NCBI RefSeq assembly: GCF_000739695.1
Contig: NZ_BBIO01000002.1
Span: forward strand, 62,001 to 126,000
Source: Tepidicaulis marinus
GTDB taxonomy: Bacteria; Pseudomonadota; Alphaproteobacteria; Parvibaculales; Parvibaculaceae
Direction of reading: 5' to 3'
DNA length: 64,000 nt
The position numbers and the translations under genes were made by a program. Shown piece by piece: positions 38,370 to 48,551 of the stretch (within the stretch, counting starts at the first letter, position 1; each line of letters opens with the position of its first letter). The notes beneath the pieces were generated by a model. The model was not told the DNA's origin, searched no databases, and was given only the letters and a program-made list of their open reading frames with translations.

Positions 38370-41045
38370 TTACTTCGTTTCTGCAATTTTTCTGAGCGCG
38401 TCCGACAGCTTGGCCTGTTTGACCAAAGCGTCTTCCCGGCGCTCGCGCTGTTCCTCGACCACATGTTCCGGCGCCTTGGATACGAACTTCTCGTTCGCCA
38501 ATTTCTGATCGATTTGCTTGATGTCTTTTGCAAGCTTGTCGATTTCCTTTTTCAGCCGGTCCATTTCCGCGGCCAAGTCCATGACGCCGGCAAGCGGCAG
38601 CAGGATCGCCGCTTCATCGAAGACGATCTGCACCGAGCCCTTGGGTGCCGGGCCGTCCAGCACTTCGGCGCTTTCAAGGCGGGCAAGCCGCGTGATGATG
38701 TCTTTATGCCGCTCGAGCCGGGCAAGGCTCGTTTCATTTGCGCCGGAGATGAGCAGCGGAATTTTCGCGCCCGCCGGCACGTTCATTTCCGCCCGCACCG
38801 AACGTATATCGGTGATAAGGCGGATCACCCAATCCATCTCGCTTTGCGCGGCCTCATCGGTGAGCCCTTCCAGCGCGGGCCAGTCGGCCACGATAAGCAT
38901 GCTGGCGCGCGGTGCGCCGGTCTCGCCCGTGCGCTGCCAAAGCTCTTCGGTAAGGAAGGGCATGAAGGGATGCAGCAGTTTCAAAATCTGATCGAGCACC
39001 CAGGCCGCCGTTGCCCGCGTTTCCGCTTTCGCTACGTCATCATCACCGTTCAGAAGCGGTTTTGAGAATTCCACATACCAGTCGCAGAAGACGTTCCAGA
39101 CGAAACGGTAAAGCGCGCCCGCCGCCTCGTTGAAGCGGTAGCCCTCAAGCTCTTCGGTCACCTTGCGCGCGGTCTGTTCGGCCTCGCCCACGATCCAGCG
39201 GTTCAGCGTGTGCTTGACGGTACCCGGATCGAACCCTTCCTGGCGCACGCATTCGTTCATCTCGCAGAAGCGGGCGGCGTTCCAGAGCTTCGTGCCGAAA
39301 TTGCGGTAGCCTTCCACCCGGCTGGTCGCAAGTTTGATGTCGCGGCCTTGCGCGGCCATCGCCGCCAGCGTGAAGCGCAGGGCATCGGCGCCGTATTCAT
39401 CGACAAGGCTCAACGGGTCGATGACGTTGCCTTTCGACTTCGACATCTTCTGGCCCTTCTCGTCGCGGACAAGGGCATGGATATAGACATCGCGGAACGG
39501 CACTTCTTTCATGAAGTGCAGCCCCATCATGATCATCCGGGCAACCCAGAAAAAGATGATGTCAAAGCCCGTGACGAGCACGCTCGTCGTGTAATAGCGC
39601 TCGAGCTCCGGCGTCTTGTCCGGCCAGCCGAGCGTCGAGAAAGCCCAGAGCCCGGATGAGAACCAGGTATCGAGCACGTCCGGATCGCGCGTCAGCTCGG
39701 TTTCCTTGCCGTAATGAGCCTTGGCAAGCGAGGCGGCTTCCGCCTCGTCATAAGCAACGAAGATTTCCCCGTCCGGCCCGTACCAGGCCGGGATCTGATG
39801 CCCCCACCAAAGCTGGCGGGAAATACACCAGGGCTGAATGTTGCGCATCCATTCAAAGTAAGTCTTTTCCCAGTTCTTCGGCACGAAGCGGGTTTTGCCC
39901 TGCTCGACCGCTTCCACGGCGGGTTTGGCGAGCGTTGCCGCATCCACATACCACTGGTCCGTCAGCCAAGGCTCGATCACCACATCCGAGCGGTCGCCAT
40001 AAGGCACCTGCAAGGTGTGATCGTCGATCTTTTCCAGAAGCCCGAGCTCGTCGAGATCGGCAACAATGCGCTTGCGCGCCTCGAACCGGTCGAGCCCCTG
40101 ATATTTCTCCGGCACGTTTTCGTTCAGTTTCGCATGCTGATCGAAAATATTGATCATCGGCAGATCGTGGCGGCGGCCGACTTCAAAGTCGTTGAAGTCA
40201 TGGGCGGGCGTGATCTTCACCGCGCCCGAACCCTGTTCCGGGTCCGCATGTTCATCGCCGACAATAGGAATGAGCCGGCCGACCAGCGGCAGCACGACGT
40301 TCTTGCCGATCAGATGCTTGTAGCGCTCGTCTTCCGGGTTCACGGCAACGGCGGTGTCCCCCAGCATGGTTTCGGGCCGCGTGGTGGCGACGGTGATGAA
40401 CGTGCCCTCCTCGCCTTCTACCGGATAACGGAAGTGCCAGAGGCTGCCCTTCGTTTCCTTCTGCACGACTTCCAGGTCCGAAATCGCGGTCAGGAGTTTC
40501 GGGTCCCAGTTCACAAGCCGCTTGTCTTTGTAGATGAGGCCGTCGCGGTAAAGCTCGACGAAGACTTTCAGCACCGCCTTGGAGAGCCCCTCATCCATGG
40601 TGAAGCGCTCGCGGCTCCAATCACAGGAGGCGCCGAGGCGGCGCAGCTGATTGATGATCGTGCCGCCGGATTCGCCCTTCCACTGCCAGACGCGCTCGAC
40701 AAAGGCCTCGCGGCCCATATCATGCCGCGTCACATTCGCGCCTTCCGCCGCCATTTGGCGCTCGACCACCATCTGGGTTGCGATACCCGCATGGTCGGTG
40801 CCCGGCTGCCAGAGCACGTCCTTGCCGCGCATACGCTCGAAACGGATGAGGACATCCTGCAGCGTGTTGTTGAGCGCATGCCCCATATGCAAGGAGCCCG
40901 TCACATTGGGCGGGGGAATGACTATGCTGTAGGTAGGCGCGCCCTCGCCCGCTTTGCCCGCGCCGGCGCGAAACGCCCCGCTCTCCTCCCAGGCCCGGTA
41001 AAGCCGTTCTTCGGCCTCTTGCGGTTGGTAGGTCTTGTCCAGCAT
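38370..41045 (-). CDS. valS: valyl-tRNA synthetase
   Basis: 891 aa class I synthetase. The HIGH-type motif is [17 protein letters not shown] and the KMSKS site is [18 protein letters not shown]1 editing domain lies between them, and the C-terminal coiled coil (about 820-891, [19 protein letters not shown]) is present. ATG 41045 (MLDKTYQP) has ACGAGGACG upstream; an in-frame TTG at 41063 is unlikely. It follows popZ after a hairpin terminator. Confidence 0.97.
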   Translation of the reverse strand: MLDKTYQPQEAEERLYRAWEESGAFRAGAGKAGEGAPTYSIVIPPPNVTGSLHMGHALNNTLQDVLIRFERMRGKDVLWQPGTDHAGIATQMVVERQMAAEGANVTRHDMGREAFVERVWQWKGESGGTIINQLRRLGASCDWSRERFTMDEGLSKAVLKVFVELYRDGLIYKDKRLVNWDPKLLTAISDLEVVQKETKGSLWHFRYPVEGEEGTFITVATTRPETMLGDTAVAVNPEDERYKHLIGKNVVLPLVGRLIPIVGDEHADPEQGSGAVKITPAHDFNDFEVGRRHDLPMINIFDQHAKLNENVPEKYQGLDRFEARKRIVADLDELGLLEKIDDHTLQVPYGDRSDVVIEPWLTDQWYVDAATLAKPAVEAVEQGKTRFVPKNWEKTYFEWMRNIQPWCISRQLWWGHQIPAWYGPDGEIFVAYDEAEAASLAKAHYGKETELTRDPDVLDTWFSSGLWAFSTLGWPDKTPELERYYTTSVLVTGFDIIFFWVARMIMMGLHFMKEVPFRDVYIHALVRDEKGQKMSKSKGNVIDPLSLVDEYGADALRFTLAAMAAQGRDIKLATSRVEGYRNFGTKLWNAARFCEMNECVRQEGFDPGTVKHTLNRWIVGEAEQTARKVTEELEGYRFNEAAGALYRFVWNVFCDWYVEFSKPLLNGDDDVAKAETRATAAWVLDQILKLLHPFMPFLTEELWQRTGETGAPRASMLIVADWPALEGLTDEAAQSEMDWVIRLITDIRSVRAEMNVPAGAKIPLLISGANETSLARLERHKDIITRLARLESAEVLDGPAPKGSVQIVFDEAAILLPLAGVMDLAAEMDRLKKEIDKLAKDIKQIDQKLANEKFVSKAPEHVVEEQRERREDALVKQAKLSDALRKIAETK

Positions 41046-41167
41046 GTCGTCCTCGTTGCTCAAAAAGCTGCGTGAAAAACAGGATGCGGAGCCTCATCCG
41101 CAATCATGAAAGGCGCGCCCGGTTTAGAGCACAGCCGCCCGAAGGCATCAAGCATGGCAAAGAAAAG

Positions 41168-41198
41168 GGCCGCCTCGCGGTAATCACGAAGCGGCCCA
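41168..41198 (-). terminator. intrinsic terminator of popZ
   Basis: On the minus strand an 11-bp stem GGGCCGCTTCG / CGAGGCGGCCC (one G-T pair) with a 9-nt loop is followed by TTTTCTTT. It begins 22 nt after the popZ stop and separates popZ from valS. Confidence 0.85.
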
Positions 41199-41220
41199 GA
41201 ACTCTGTCATGCAGGAGTGG

Positions 41221-41847
41221 TTACGGCCGCCGCCGCGATACCCGTTCGATCTCCTCGCGTACCATCTGCTCGACCATTTCCGGCAGATTGGCGTCCAGCC
41301 AGTCCTTCAGCATGGGCTTGAGCATATCGGCCACCAGATCCTCCAGCGTGCGGGAATTGCCCGACGAGGTGAGAATGGAACTGGCCAGCGCGCCGAAAGC
41401 AGCAGACGCCGCGCTTTGAGCTTCATTGGAAAGCAGGCGGTCATCCGTCATTTCCCGGCGGGGCGCCGGTGCAGGTTCAGGCTCGAAAGCGACTGGCTCG
41501 GGCTCCGGCTCTTCTTCCATGAAGGCAACATCGGCTTCTTCTTCCGCCGGTTCTTCCACATCGAAAGAAACTTCAGGTTCAGGTTCAGGTTCCGGCTCTG
41601 GCTCAGGTTCCGGCTCTGGCTGAGGTTCAGGCTCGGGTTCCGGCGGCGCCTCGGGCGCCGCTTCCAGCGCTTCTGTCAGCTCCAGAATGTCTTCTTCGAA
41701 GGACTCATCGCCCGCTTCAGGCTCAGGCTCGGCCTCCGCTTCCGGCGCCGGCGCATCGCTCTTGCTACCATCCTCGGAAATGATCCGGCGAATAGACGCC
41801 AGAATCTCTTCCATGGTCGGTTCCTGACCGTCGCTATTGCTACTCAT
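41221..41847 (-). CDS. popZ: polar organising protein PopZ (DUF2497)
   Basis: 208 aa. PopZ self-assembles at the cell pole and anchors the centromere complex and polarity kinases in alphaproteobacteria. The N-terminal helix EPTMEEILASIRRIISEDG (about 9-27) and C-terminal oligomerisation helices LEDLVADMLKPMLKDWLDAN (about 167-205) are the two conserved blocks. Between them lies an acidic, proline-rich spacer with a long Glu-Pro repeat (DNA about 41577-41640). ATG 41847. Placement beside valS and tolC is common for DUF2497 genes. Confidence 0.92.
   Translation of the reverse strand: MSSNSDGQEPTMEEILASIRRIISEDGSKSDAPAPEAEAEPEPEAGDESFEEDILELTEALEAAPEAPPEPEPEPQPEPEPEPEPEPEPEPEVSFDVEEPAEEEADVAFMEEEPEPEPVAFEPEPAPAPRREMTDDRLLSNEAQSAASAAFGALASSILTSSGNSRTLEDLVADMLKPMLKDWLDANLPEMVEQMVREEIERVSRRRP
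41577..41640. repeat. hexanucleotide-type repeat encoding Glu-Pro in popZ
   Basis: Runs of GGTTCA / GGCTCT / GGTTCC hexamers on the plus strand encode repeated Glu-Pro dipeptides on the minus strand. Copy number could vary by slippage without breaking the frame, since the unit is two codons. Confidence 0.75.
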
Positions 41848-41958
41848 CTATCGCACCTGTCCGGTTGATCGGTTCGCCAGCTTATGGCCCTTGGTCGTTC
41901 TTGGCCATATCTCCTGCATAACATGCAGTTTGCTAACAAACGTTATGCCGGCCCCCTC

Positions 41959-43365
41959 TTATTCGTCCTCGATACCCCAGCCGATCCATTTATCGGCCAC
42001 CTGCTCATAATTGCGCTGCGGATCATAGCGCTCGACATCGAGCCCGATCTGATCCACCGAAAGCCCCCCAATGGCGGCCAGAAGCGAGAAACCGGCGACA
42101 TATTCGTTCCGCTGCGCGGAAACGAGCTGCACTTGGGAATCCAGAAGCTCCTGCTCGGCGTCCAGCACATCGAGCGTGGTGCGCGCGCCCACTTGCTCTT
42201 CCTGGCGCACACCGTCCAGCGCGATTTCGTTGGCGTTAACCTGCTCCGTGCTCGAGCGGATCACCGCTTTCGAGGCCCGGTACTGTTCCCACGCGTTCTG
42301 CACGCTCTCATCCACCTGACGCAGCGTATCGGCCACTTGCAGGCGGTTTTGCGCATGGATTTGCTTGGCCTCGCGCACCCGCGAATATTCCGCGCCCGCC
42401 TGATAAAGCGGGATCGTCAGGCGGCCCGTCACGCGGGTTTCATCCTGGCGCGCCGTCGTCGAGGACGGCTCCTCGGCATGGGTGTAACCCGCCTCGAGCG
42501 AGACTTGCGGGAAAAGTGTGCCCTTGGCCGCATCGATCGCATGATCGGCGGCCCGCTCGGCATGGCGGGCGGCCTGCAGAACCGGGTTATTGGCCCGGGC
42601 GATCTCGATGGAAGCCGCTTCGCTTTCCGGGAAAGCAGGCAAGGCGGGCGGCGGGTCGAGCGAGGCCGGCGCATGGCCGATCACCCGCTGATAGGCGGCC
42701 CGGCTCGCCGTCAGATTGGCTTCGGCTTGAATGAGATTGGACTGGGAAAGGCTGAGGCGTGCTTCGGACTGAGCCACGTCCGTGCGTGTGATCTCGCCTA
42801 CATTGAAGCGGTCTTGCGCGGCCTCAAGCTGGCGGCGCAGCACGGCGACGTTCTTCTTACGCAGCTCGACAACCGCCTGGTCGCGCAATACGTCCATATA
42901 GGCCGTCACAGCATCGAGCAGCGTGTTCTGCTCGGCATTGCGCAGGTTTTCCCGGCCGGCCATGACGCTTTCCTTGGCCCGCCGCGTGCCGTAAATCGTC
43001 TGCCCGCCGCGGAACAGCGGCTGGGTGACGTTAACGGCCCCGGTAATCGGGTCCACCGTCTGTTTGCCGCCGAACTGGGGGATGGGAACGGCCGAATCCG
43101 TGTCCGTTTCCACCGTGCCGACAGTACCCGTCGCGGTGATGGTCGGCCGCCAGCCGGCCTTTGCCTGGGCAACACCTTCGTCCGTGGCGCGCAGGCGCGC
43201 GCGCTCGGCAGCGAGGGCGGGATTGCTGTTATAGGCCGCGGCCATCGCGTCATAGAGCGATTCCGCCGAGGCCGGCAGGCACCAGGCCTGACTGACCAGA
43301 AACGTTGCCCCCATAAGACCGATCAAGGGCTTGCGGCGCGTCCCTTTAAAAGTGGTTCGCATCAT
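41959..43365 (-). CDS. tolC: TolC family outer-membrane efflux/secretion channel
   Basis: 468 aa. A signal peptide (about 1-34) ends before ESLYDAMAAAYNSNPALAAER, the typical mature start. Two homologous helical halves follow, each with NPxL/A-type segments (NPALAAER and NNPVLQAARH). TolC trimers connect inner-membrane exporters with the outside. The start is ATG 43365 or the adjacent ATG 43362; GGAGTTGA lies upstream. It sits downstream of the PIMT-like gene, an arrangement seen in many alphaproteobacteria. The specific partner pump is not identifiable. Confidence 0.94.
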   Translation of the reverse strand: MMRTTFKGTRRKPLIGLMGATFLVSQAWCLPASAESLYDAMAAAYNSNPALAAERARLRATDEGVAQAKAGWRPTITATGTVGTVETDTDSAVPIPQFGGKQTVDPITGAVNVTQPLFRGGQTIYGTRRAKESVMAGRENLRNAEQNTLLDAVTAYMDVLRDQAVVELRKKNVAVLRRQLEAAQDRFNVGEITRTDVAQSEARLSLSQSNLIQAEANLTASRAAYQRVIGHAPASLDPPPALPAFPESEAASIEIARANNPVLQAARHAERAADHAIDAAKGTLFPQVSLEAGYTHAEEPSSTTARQDETRVTGRLTIPLYQAGAEYSRVREAKQIHAQNRLQVADTLRQVDESVQNAWEQYRASKAVIRSSTEQVNANEIALDGVRQEEQVGARTTLDVLDAEQELLDSQVQLVSAQRNEYVAGFSLLAAIGGLSVDQIGLDVERYDPQRNYEQVADKWIGWGIEDE

Positions 43366-43524
43366 TCAACTCCGGACGGTAATCCCCTGCACCCTCGGAT
43401 GGAAACGGAGTAGGCCGAAAGGCCTATATTCCTCAGTTTCCGAAAAAAACGTGAGTGCCACCTTAACGTTATCGAAAAGTAGTCGCGTTTGCGGACATTT
43501 AGAAGACCCGCCGCTGATAATTCG

Positions 43525-44190
43525 TCAGAAAACGAACCCTTCGCTGCGCTCAAAGCCCGGCAGAAGCTCGGCAGAACCGTCGAAAGCGTCCCGGAACGTC
43601 ACCGTTCCGCGCCTTTTCGTGTAAATCCGCCCACGGCTACGGCCATTTTCGTGGAAAATCGTCACCAGACGGCCGTTTTCCTTGAGCTGATCGAGAAGAT
43701 CCGCCGGAAGCCGCTCCACGGCGCCCTCCAGGACGATCACATCGTAAGGCCCGCCTTTGGCATATCCAGCTTCCAGGGCCCCTGTAACGACGGCGGCGTT
43801 GGTAATGCCCAGTGTGTCGAGATTGGCGGTCGCCTTGCCGGCCAGCTCCTCGTCGCTTTCCACCGCCACCACGGTTTCGGCAAGCTTTGCCAGCACGGCC
43901 GCCGAATAGCCCGTCGCCGTGCCGATATCGAGCACCACATCGTCTTCGCGGATGATTGCAAGCTCCAAGAGTTTGCCAAAGGAATAGGGCCGCATCAGAA
44001 AGCGCGGCGTCTCGCCAGCGCCCGTGACCCGCAAATCCCCGTCCAGATAGGCAACCGGGCGCAAGGCAGCGGGCACGAAAATCTCCCGGGGGACTTCCTG
44101 CGTTACGTCCAGCACACGCGGGTCCGTAACACCGCTGGTCCGCAACTGGCTATCCACCATGTTCAAACGGGCATCAGTATAGTCGGCCAT
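43525..44190 (-). CDS. PIMT-like methyltransferase, catalytic motif missing
   Basis: 221 aa with the PIMT fold: LNMVDSQLRTSGVTDPRVL start, SAM motif VVLDIGTATGYSAAVLAKL. The catalytic TISQP motif of real PIMT is replaced by GETPRFLMRPYSFGKL, with no serine in place. It therefore probably does not repair isoaspartate; the annotated family name may mislead. ATG 44190. It precedes tolC (159 nt), where a small hairpin with a GAAA loop lies at 43411-43426. Its methyl acceptor is unknown. Confidence 0.88.
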   Translation of the reverse strand: MADYTDARLNMVDSQLRTSGVTDPRVLDVTQEVPREIFVPAALRPVAYLDGDLRVTGAGETPRFLMRPYSFGKLLELAIIREDDVVLDIGTATGYSAAVLAKLAETVVAVESDEELAGKATANLDTLGITNAAVVTGALEAGYAKGGPYDVIVLEGAVERLPADLLDQLKENGRLVTIFHENGRSRGRIYTKRRGTVTFRDAFDGSAELLPGFERSEGFVF

Positions 44191-44396
44191 GAGATTTCCT
44201 AGGAGTTGGGTCGGGCGCCGCGCCCATTGCTGCTGTCTTGGAGCGGGTTATAAAGGTCTGACACGGCAAAGACAATTCGCGATAGCCTATTCCACCCTGA
44301 GGCGCGTTTCCACATTGTCCTCAGCCAAAACTCTTGCTATATCCCCGGCCTGCCCTGAGGGTGGCCCGGCTGGACCGGGCACCCGGCGGCAAAAGA

Positions 44397-44470
44397 GGCC
44401 ACGTGGCGGAGTGGTGACGCAGCGGATTGCAAATCCGTATACCCCGGTTCGATTCCGGGCGTGGCCTCCA
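44397..44470 (+). tRNA. tRNA-Cys (GCA)
   Basis: 74 nt including the encoded CCA. The acceptor stem GGCCACG pairs with CGTGGCC, the anticodon loop is TTGCAAA with anticodon GCA, the T-arm is CCGGTTCGATTCCGG, and U73 is the discriminator base required for Cys identity. Confidence 0.96.
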
Positions 44471-44512
44471 AATTTCCCCTGAAATCATGCGGAAAACGCA
44501 GGCAAAGCCCGA

Positions 44513-45832
44513 TCAGGCGTGAAATCCGTCGGCCATCACAGGCTGGCGCGTGGCAGCAACCTGCCACTGCTCTACCTCCTCCCGCGCCTCGCGCGCCGCC
44601 AAGGCGATGCCCCCCCAGCACAGGCCGAAAATCAAAAAGAGATGCCGCCAGTTATCGACATCGATGATGAGCGATTCGGCGGCATGGCCGACCAGCGCCG
44701 CCACGGCGACGAGGAGATAGGGCTGATAGGCGCCGCGCTGGCGCAGCACCGCCTTCGTGCCCCGCACCAGCGTGAGCCCGATAAAGGCAAGATAGGACAG
44801 AAACGAGAGATAGCCGCCCGCGATCAGGATGTTGAGATAGACATTATGCGGGGCAAGACCGGTGATCTCTTCCCATTGCGCCGGACCCATGCCGAGCGGC
44901 GCGGTCAGCCCCTGCTGGAGCGCATTGATCTGCCGGTCGAAACGCCCGCCCTCGCCCACATCATAAGACTGGGAAAGCGAGAAGCGCTGGGCAAAGAGAT
45001 CGGAAACGGATTCGCTGGACAGCGCCCAGGCGATAATGGCCACACCGCAACCCGCCGCCAGCGCCGTCACCAGAATGAGGCGGAAGCGTTGCACCGGCGA
45101 GCGGCTGGTGATGAAGGCCAACATCATGAAGACCGCACCCGAGAGCAAAAGATTGCCCCAAGCCCCGCGCGAGAAGCTGAGAAAGATGCCAAGCACCAAA
45201 ATACCCAGCACCGGCAGCAGCAAAAGATCCTTGAATGAAGTCGAAAGGCTGAGCCGGCAGGCAACGAAAAGCGTTGGCGCGACAAGGAACGCGCCATAGA
45301 CGTTCGGGTCATTGAAGAAGCTCGTGACGCGCCCGAACCGCAGATAAAACTCGCCAGATGCCAAAAACCCGAAATAAGCCGCGATGCCCGTCAAAGAAGC
45401 GATGAGCGCCGCGCCCACATACCCCCACCAAATGGCGGGCAAGCGCCGCTTCGGATCGTCATAAACCATGGCGGTGAAAAAGACGAAAGAGACGATGAGA
45501 TAACTCATCACCAGCATGAAATCGCGGGCGCGCTGCGGCAAAAGCGCATCGAGCGCGCCGAGCCCGTAGCCCAGCATCAAAAACAGCCAGAGCAACACCG
45601 GCCAGCCAAGCTCTTTCGGAAAGCGGATACGCAGGATGACATGCAACGCAACGGTCGCCGCCATCAGAAAATCATAAACGGCAGGCTGAGCGACTTTCGA
45701 CACATCGCTCTTCAAATAAGAGCTGAAAAGAAGCAGCAGAAAAATCAGCGCGGCACTCGCCCATTCCCAAGGATTGCGCAACACCGCCTCGCGCGCCCTT
45801 GCCGAATGATCGATGTTCCAGCCGTCGCTCAT
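44513..45832 (-). CDS. O-antigen ligase/polymerase family membrane protein
   Basis: 439 aa with about 10-12 hydrophobic segments and a large periplasmic loop (RFSLSQSYDVGEGGRFDRQI) before LGMGPAQWEEITGLAPHNVYL; the APHNVYL motif is the Wzy_C/WaaL signature. It either polymerises lipid-linked repeat units (Wzy) or ligates glycans. In a locus with a flippase and Wzc-like chain-length protein, the polymerase role is favoured. ATG 45832; an upstream frame to 45877 overlaps the sugar transferase stop. Last gene of the minus-strand glycan operon. Confidence 0.87.
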   Translation of the reverse strand: MSDGWNIDHSARAREAVLRNPWEWASAALIFLLLLFSSYLKSDVSKVAQPAVYDFLMAATVALHVILRIRFPKELGWPVLLWLFLMLGYGLGALDALLPQRARDFMLVMSYLIVSFVFFTAMVYDDPKRRLPAIWWGYVGAALIASLTGIAAYFGFLASGEFYLRFGRVTSFFNDPNVYGAFLVAPTLFVACRLSLSTSFKDLLLLPVLGILVLGIFLSFSRGAWGNLLLSGAVFMMLAFITSRSPVQRFRLILVTALAAGCGVAIIAWALSSESVSDLFAQRFSLSQSYDVGEGGRFDRQINALQQGLTAPLGMGPAQWEEITGLAPHNVYLNILIAGGYLSFLSYLAFIGLTLVRGTKAVLRQRGAYQPYLLVAVAALVGHAAESLIIDVDNWRHLFLIFGLCWGGIALAAREAREEVEQWQVAATRQPVMADGFHA

Positions 45833-45843
45833 CGCCCGGCCCT

Positions 45844-47364
45844 TTAGTAAGCGTTCTCTCCCTTGAGCAAGGCCCAAGGGGTTTTGATCAAGATGTAGAG
45901 ATCGAAAAGCAGCGACCAGTTCTCGATATAATAAAGATCGTATTCGGTGCGCTTGGCGATCTTGTCATGGGTGTCGGTTTCCCCGCGCCAGCCATTGATC
46001 TGCGCCCAGCCGGTCATGCCCGGTTTCACGCGGTGACGGGCGAAGTATCCATCGACCGCCTCGCCGTAAAGATCACCCGCCGCCTTGGCAAGTACCGCAT
46101 GGGGGCGCGGGCCCACCATCGACATCTCGCCTTTGATGACGGAGAAAAGCTGCGGCAATTCATCGAGGCTCGTGCGGCGCAAGAAACCGCCGACCTTCGT
46201 CACCCGGTCATCATCCGCCGTCACGAGTTTCGAGGCATTGGCATCGGCATCTTCGTGTTTCAGGCTGCGGAACTTATAGACTTCGATCAGCTCGTTATTG
46301 AATCCGAAGCGGCGCTGCTTGAAAAAAACCGGCCCCTTGCTGTCGAGTTTGATGGCTACGGCGATGACGAGAAACAGCGGCGCGGTCAGAAGCAGCGCCA
46401 GGATGCCCAGCACCCGGTCCTCGACTGTTTTGACGGCCAGATCCCAGCCGCTCATGGGCTTGTCGTAGAGGCTTTTCAGCGCCAATTCGCCAAGGCGGGA
46501 GGACTGAACTTCTTCATCCGCATCCGGCAAGGCAAGGCGGATATCGACGGGCAGCACCCAGAGTTTGGAGACAAGCTGACTGACCCGTTCCTGCGCGGCC
46601 TGGGGCAGCGCCACGATCAGAAGATCGACACGGTTGGAGCGGGCGAAGCGCAAAAGCTCATTGACGGTGCCGAGCTTCGGCAATCCGTTCACTGCACCCT
46701 CGCTGCGCTCATCCTGGCGGTCATCGAAAAAACCGCAGACTTCGATGTCCCCGCGCCCGGATTTTCGAATAAGTTGCGAAAGCCGGTCCGCGTCCTTGCC
46801 GCCGCCGACGATTACCACCCGGCGCGTCAGCCGGTGATCGCGCTGGCACTGAGCGATATAGCTTTGCGAGAGCGCGCGCGTCGCCACGAGGCCCGCCAGG
46901 CCGATAAAATACCAATCAACAAGCCAGCGCAGTGCGGAAGGGCTCGCCCCAAGCGGGAAGAACAGCGCCATGCAGGCGATACCGGCAACCGCCGACCAGG
47001 CAGAGACGAGCGGGCCGAGACCACGGTAGATATGCGCAAGCACGCGGATTTTATAGAGCGAGGAAAATTCCGCGCCCGCCGCAAAACAGAGCGTTACCGC
47101 CAAGACCAGCCAAGCAAAAGCCGATGCGCCGAAGACTTCGCCGAGCCGGTCACCGTGAAGCAGAAAAATCACCGCGCCGCCAAACGCGATGGCGCCCGCT
47201 TCACCCAGCCGCGCGGCAGTCTGGATAAAAAGCGGGGGTACGCGGGATTTGACGGGCTTGCGCCGTTCGACGCGCGGAATGGCGCCGGTGGGTTTGCCCT
47301 CCCGGTAATCGCTTTTTTTGGGGTGGTTGGAAGGCGCTGCATCCGGCGCATTTGGTATACTCAT
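45844..47364 (-). CDS. undecaprenyl-phosphate sugar phosphotransferase (WcaJ-type)
   Basis: 506 aa polyprenyl glycosylphosphotransferase. N-terminal membrane helices, a nucleotide-binding-like domain (RRVVIVGGGKDADRL), a re-entrant helix near 330 and the C-terminal catalytic domain FFKQRRFGFNNELIEVYKFR ... RTSLDELPQLFSVIKGEMSM follow family order. It begins polysaccharide repeat units by transferring a sugar-1-phosphate, usually glucose or galactose, to the lipid. Its ATG overlaps the GT4 stop by 4 nt (ATGA). The exact sugar cannot be read from the sequence. Confidence 0.93.
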   Translation of the reverse strand: MSIPNAPDAAPSNHPKKSDYREGKPTGAIPRVERRKPVKSRVPPLFIQTAARLGEAGAIAFGGAVIFLLHGDRLGEVFGASAFAWLVLAVTLCFAAGAEFSSLYKIRVLAHIYRGLGPLVSAWSAVAGIACMALFFPLGASPSALRWLVDWYFIGLAGLVATRALSQSYIAQCQRDHRLTRRVVIVGGGKDADRLSQLIRKSGRGDIEVCGFFDDRQDERSEGAVNGLPKLGTVNELLRFARSNRVDLLIVALPQAAQERVSQLVSKLWVLPVDIRLALPDADEEVQSSRLGELALKSLYDKPMSGWDLAVKTVEDRVLGILALLLTAPLFLVIAVAIKLDSKGPVFFKQRRFGFNNELIEVYKFRSLKHEDADANASKLVTADDDRVTKVGGFLRRTSLDELPQLFSVIKGEMSMVGPRPHAVLAKAAGDLYGEAVDGYFARHRVKPGMTGWAQINGWRGETDTHDKIAKRTEYDLYYIENWSLLFDLYILIKTPWALLKGENAY

Positions 47365-48551
47365 CCCTTTGCCCCCGTCAGTGCATGGCCCGGTGCTCGC
47401 GCCGGTTTGGCCGCGCGCCGCGCTTCCATCGCCGCGAGATAGACTTGCCCTACCCCTTCCGCCATGGCGTTCAGGCTGAACGTGCCGCGCACATGTGCCT
47501 GAAGACGTTGCGCTTCGGCTGCGGTTTTTTCAGACCCCTGGCCAAGCTTGTGTTTCATTGCCTCGCATAGCGCCGCAGCATCACCTGCCGGTAAGAGCCG
47601 GCCAGCCTCCGCGCCGAAAATTTCCGCCATGCCGCCAACCCGTGTCGCAATCATCGGCACGGCGGCCGCGGCCGCTTCCAGGGCAACATAAGGCAGCGAC
47701 TCTTTGTATGACGGCATGATCAGGCAGCGGCCGAGCGCGAAAGCCTCGCGCGCCGGCATCGGCGCATGCCAGGAAAGGCGCGCCTCGAGACCGAGTTCCC
47801 TCGCGCGGGTTTGAAAGCGGTCTTTGTCCGCCCCCGCGCCAATCAGCGCCAAACGGCTTTGCCCGCCAAGCTGCGCCATCGCTTCCAGCAGCGTGGACAC
47901 GCCTTTCAATTCGCGCATTTCCCCGAGATAGACAAAATCGGCTGCATCGGACCGTGCGGTGACCGGTACGAACTCGTCTTCCCGCAGCCCGTTGTGAACG
48001 ACCGCATGGCGCGGCGGCGTGCCGCCTACTTGATGGCGGTAAGTTTCAAGTCCGTATTCGGATTCGAAAATAATCCCATCCGTGCGCGCCCAGAGCACCC
48101 GTTCGACAGCATGGAAAACAAGACCCGCCGGGCTCACCCGGCTGTAATGAAGCGCGCCGCCATGAGGCGTGTAAAACCGGAAGACCCGTTTGCCGCCCCC
48201 GGCAAGGCGCGCATAAAGCCCGCCTTTCGCGCCATGTCCATGCAGAACATCGGCGCCAAGCTCATTTGCGATCGCGCCTGCCTGACGGATTGCGCCGATA
48301 TCGCCGATCCCCGGCAAGCGGCCCATCCGCACCCGGTGCAGGCCCAGCGCGCAATGATGCTCGAGCGCGAGAAGACGGTCCTCGCTCAAGGCATCGCCCG
48401 CCTCGCGCGCGCAAATCACGCCGACCATGGCGCCCGCTTCCGCCTGCGCTTCCACAAGATCGCGCACATGGCGGAAAAGCCCGCCCATGGGCGCGCGGAA
48501 GCAGTGCAGTATCCTCAATCCTTTCAAGCTGGCGGGCAGGCGCTCTGTCAT
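47361..48551 (-). CDS. GT4 family glycosyltransferase
   Basis: 396 aa GT-B glycosyltransferase. An N-terminal Rossmann half includes the GGLFRHVRDL loop, and the C-terminal half carries the E-x7-E motif in YKESLPYVALEAAAAAVPM and GMAEIFG. It adds a nucleotide-linked sugar to the glycan intermediate. The ATG at 48551 shares a base with the stop of the export gene (TGATG). It is the only classical glycosyltransferase in this locus. Confidence 0.92.
   Translation of the reverse strand: MTERLPASLKGLRILHCFRAPMGGLFRHVRDLVEAQAEAGAMVGVICAREAGDALSEDRLLALEHHCALGLHRVRMGRLPGIGDIGAIRQAGAIANELGADVLHGHGAKGGLYARLAGGGKRVFRFYTPHGGALHYSRVSPAGLVFHAVERVLWARTDGIIFESEYGLETYRHQVGGTPPRHAVVHNGLREDEFVPVTARSDAADFVYLGEMRELKGVSTLLEAMAQLGGQSRLALIGAGADKDRFQTRARELGLEARLSWHAPMPAREAFALGRCLIMPSYKESLPYVALEAAAAAVPMIATRVGGMAEIFGAEAGRLLPAGDAAALCEAMKHKLGQGSEKTAAEAQRLQAHVRGTFSLNAMAEGVGQVYLAAMEARRAAKPARAPGHALTGAKG

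Noticed and set aside
39714-41075. 453-codon plus-strand frame opposite valS
   Set aside because: Shadow of valS; no family resemblance.
43411-43426. Six-bp GAAA-loop hairpin before tolC as a terminator
   Set aside because: The stem is short and not followed by a T-run on the minus strand, so it is at most part of the tolC leader.
44397-44470. tRNA-Cys as an active att site
   Set aside because: No integrase gene and no second copy of its 3' end are visible in the window.
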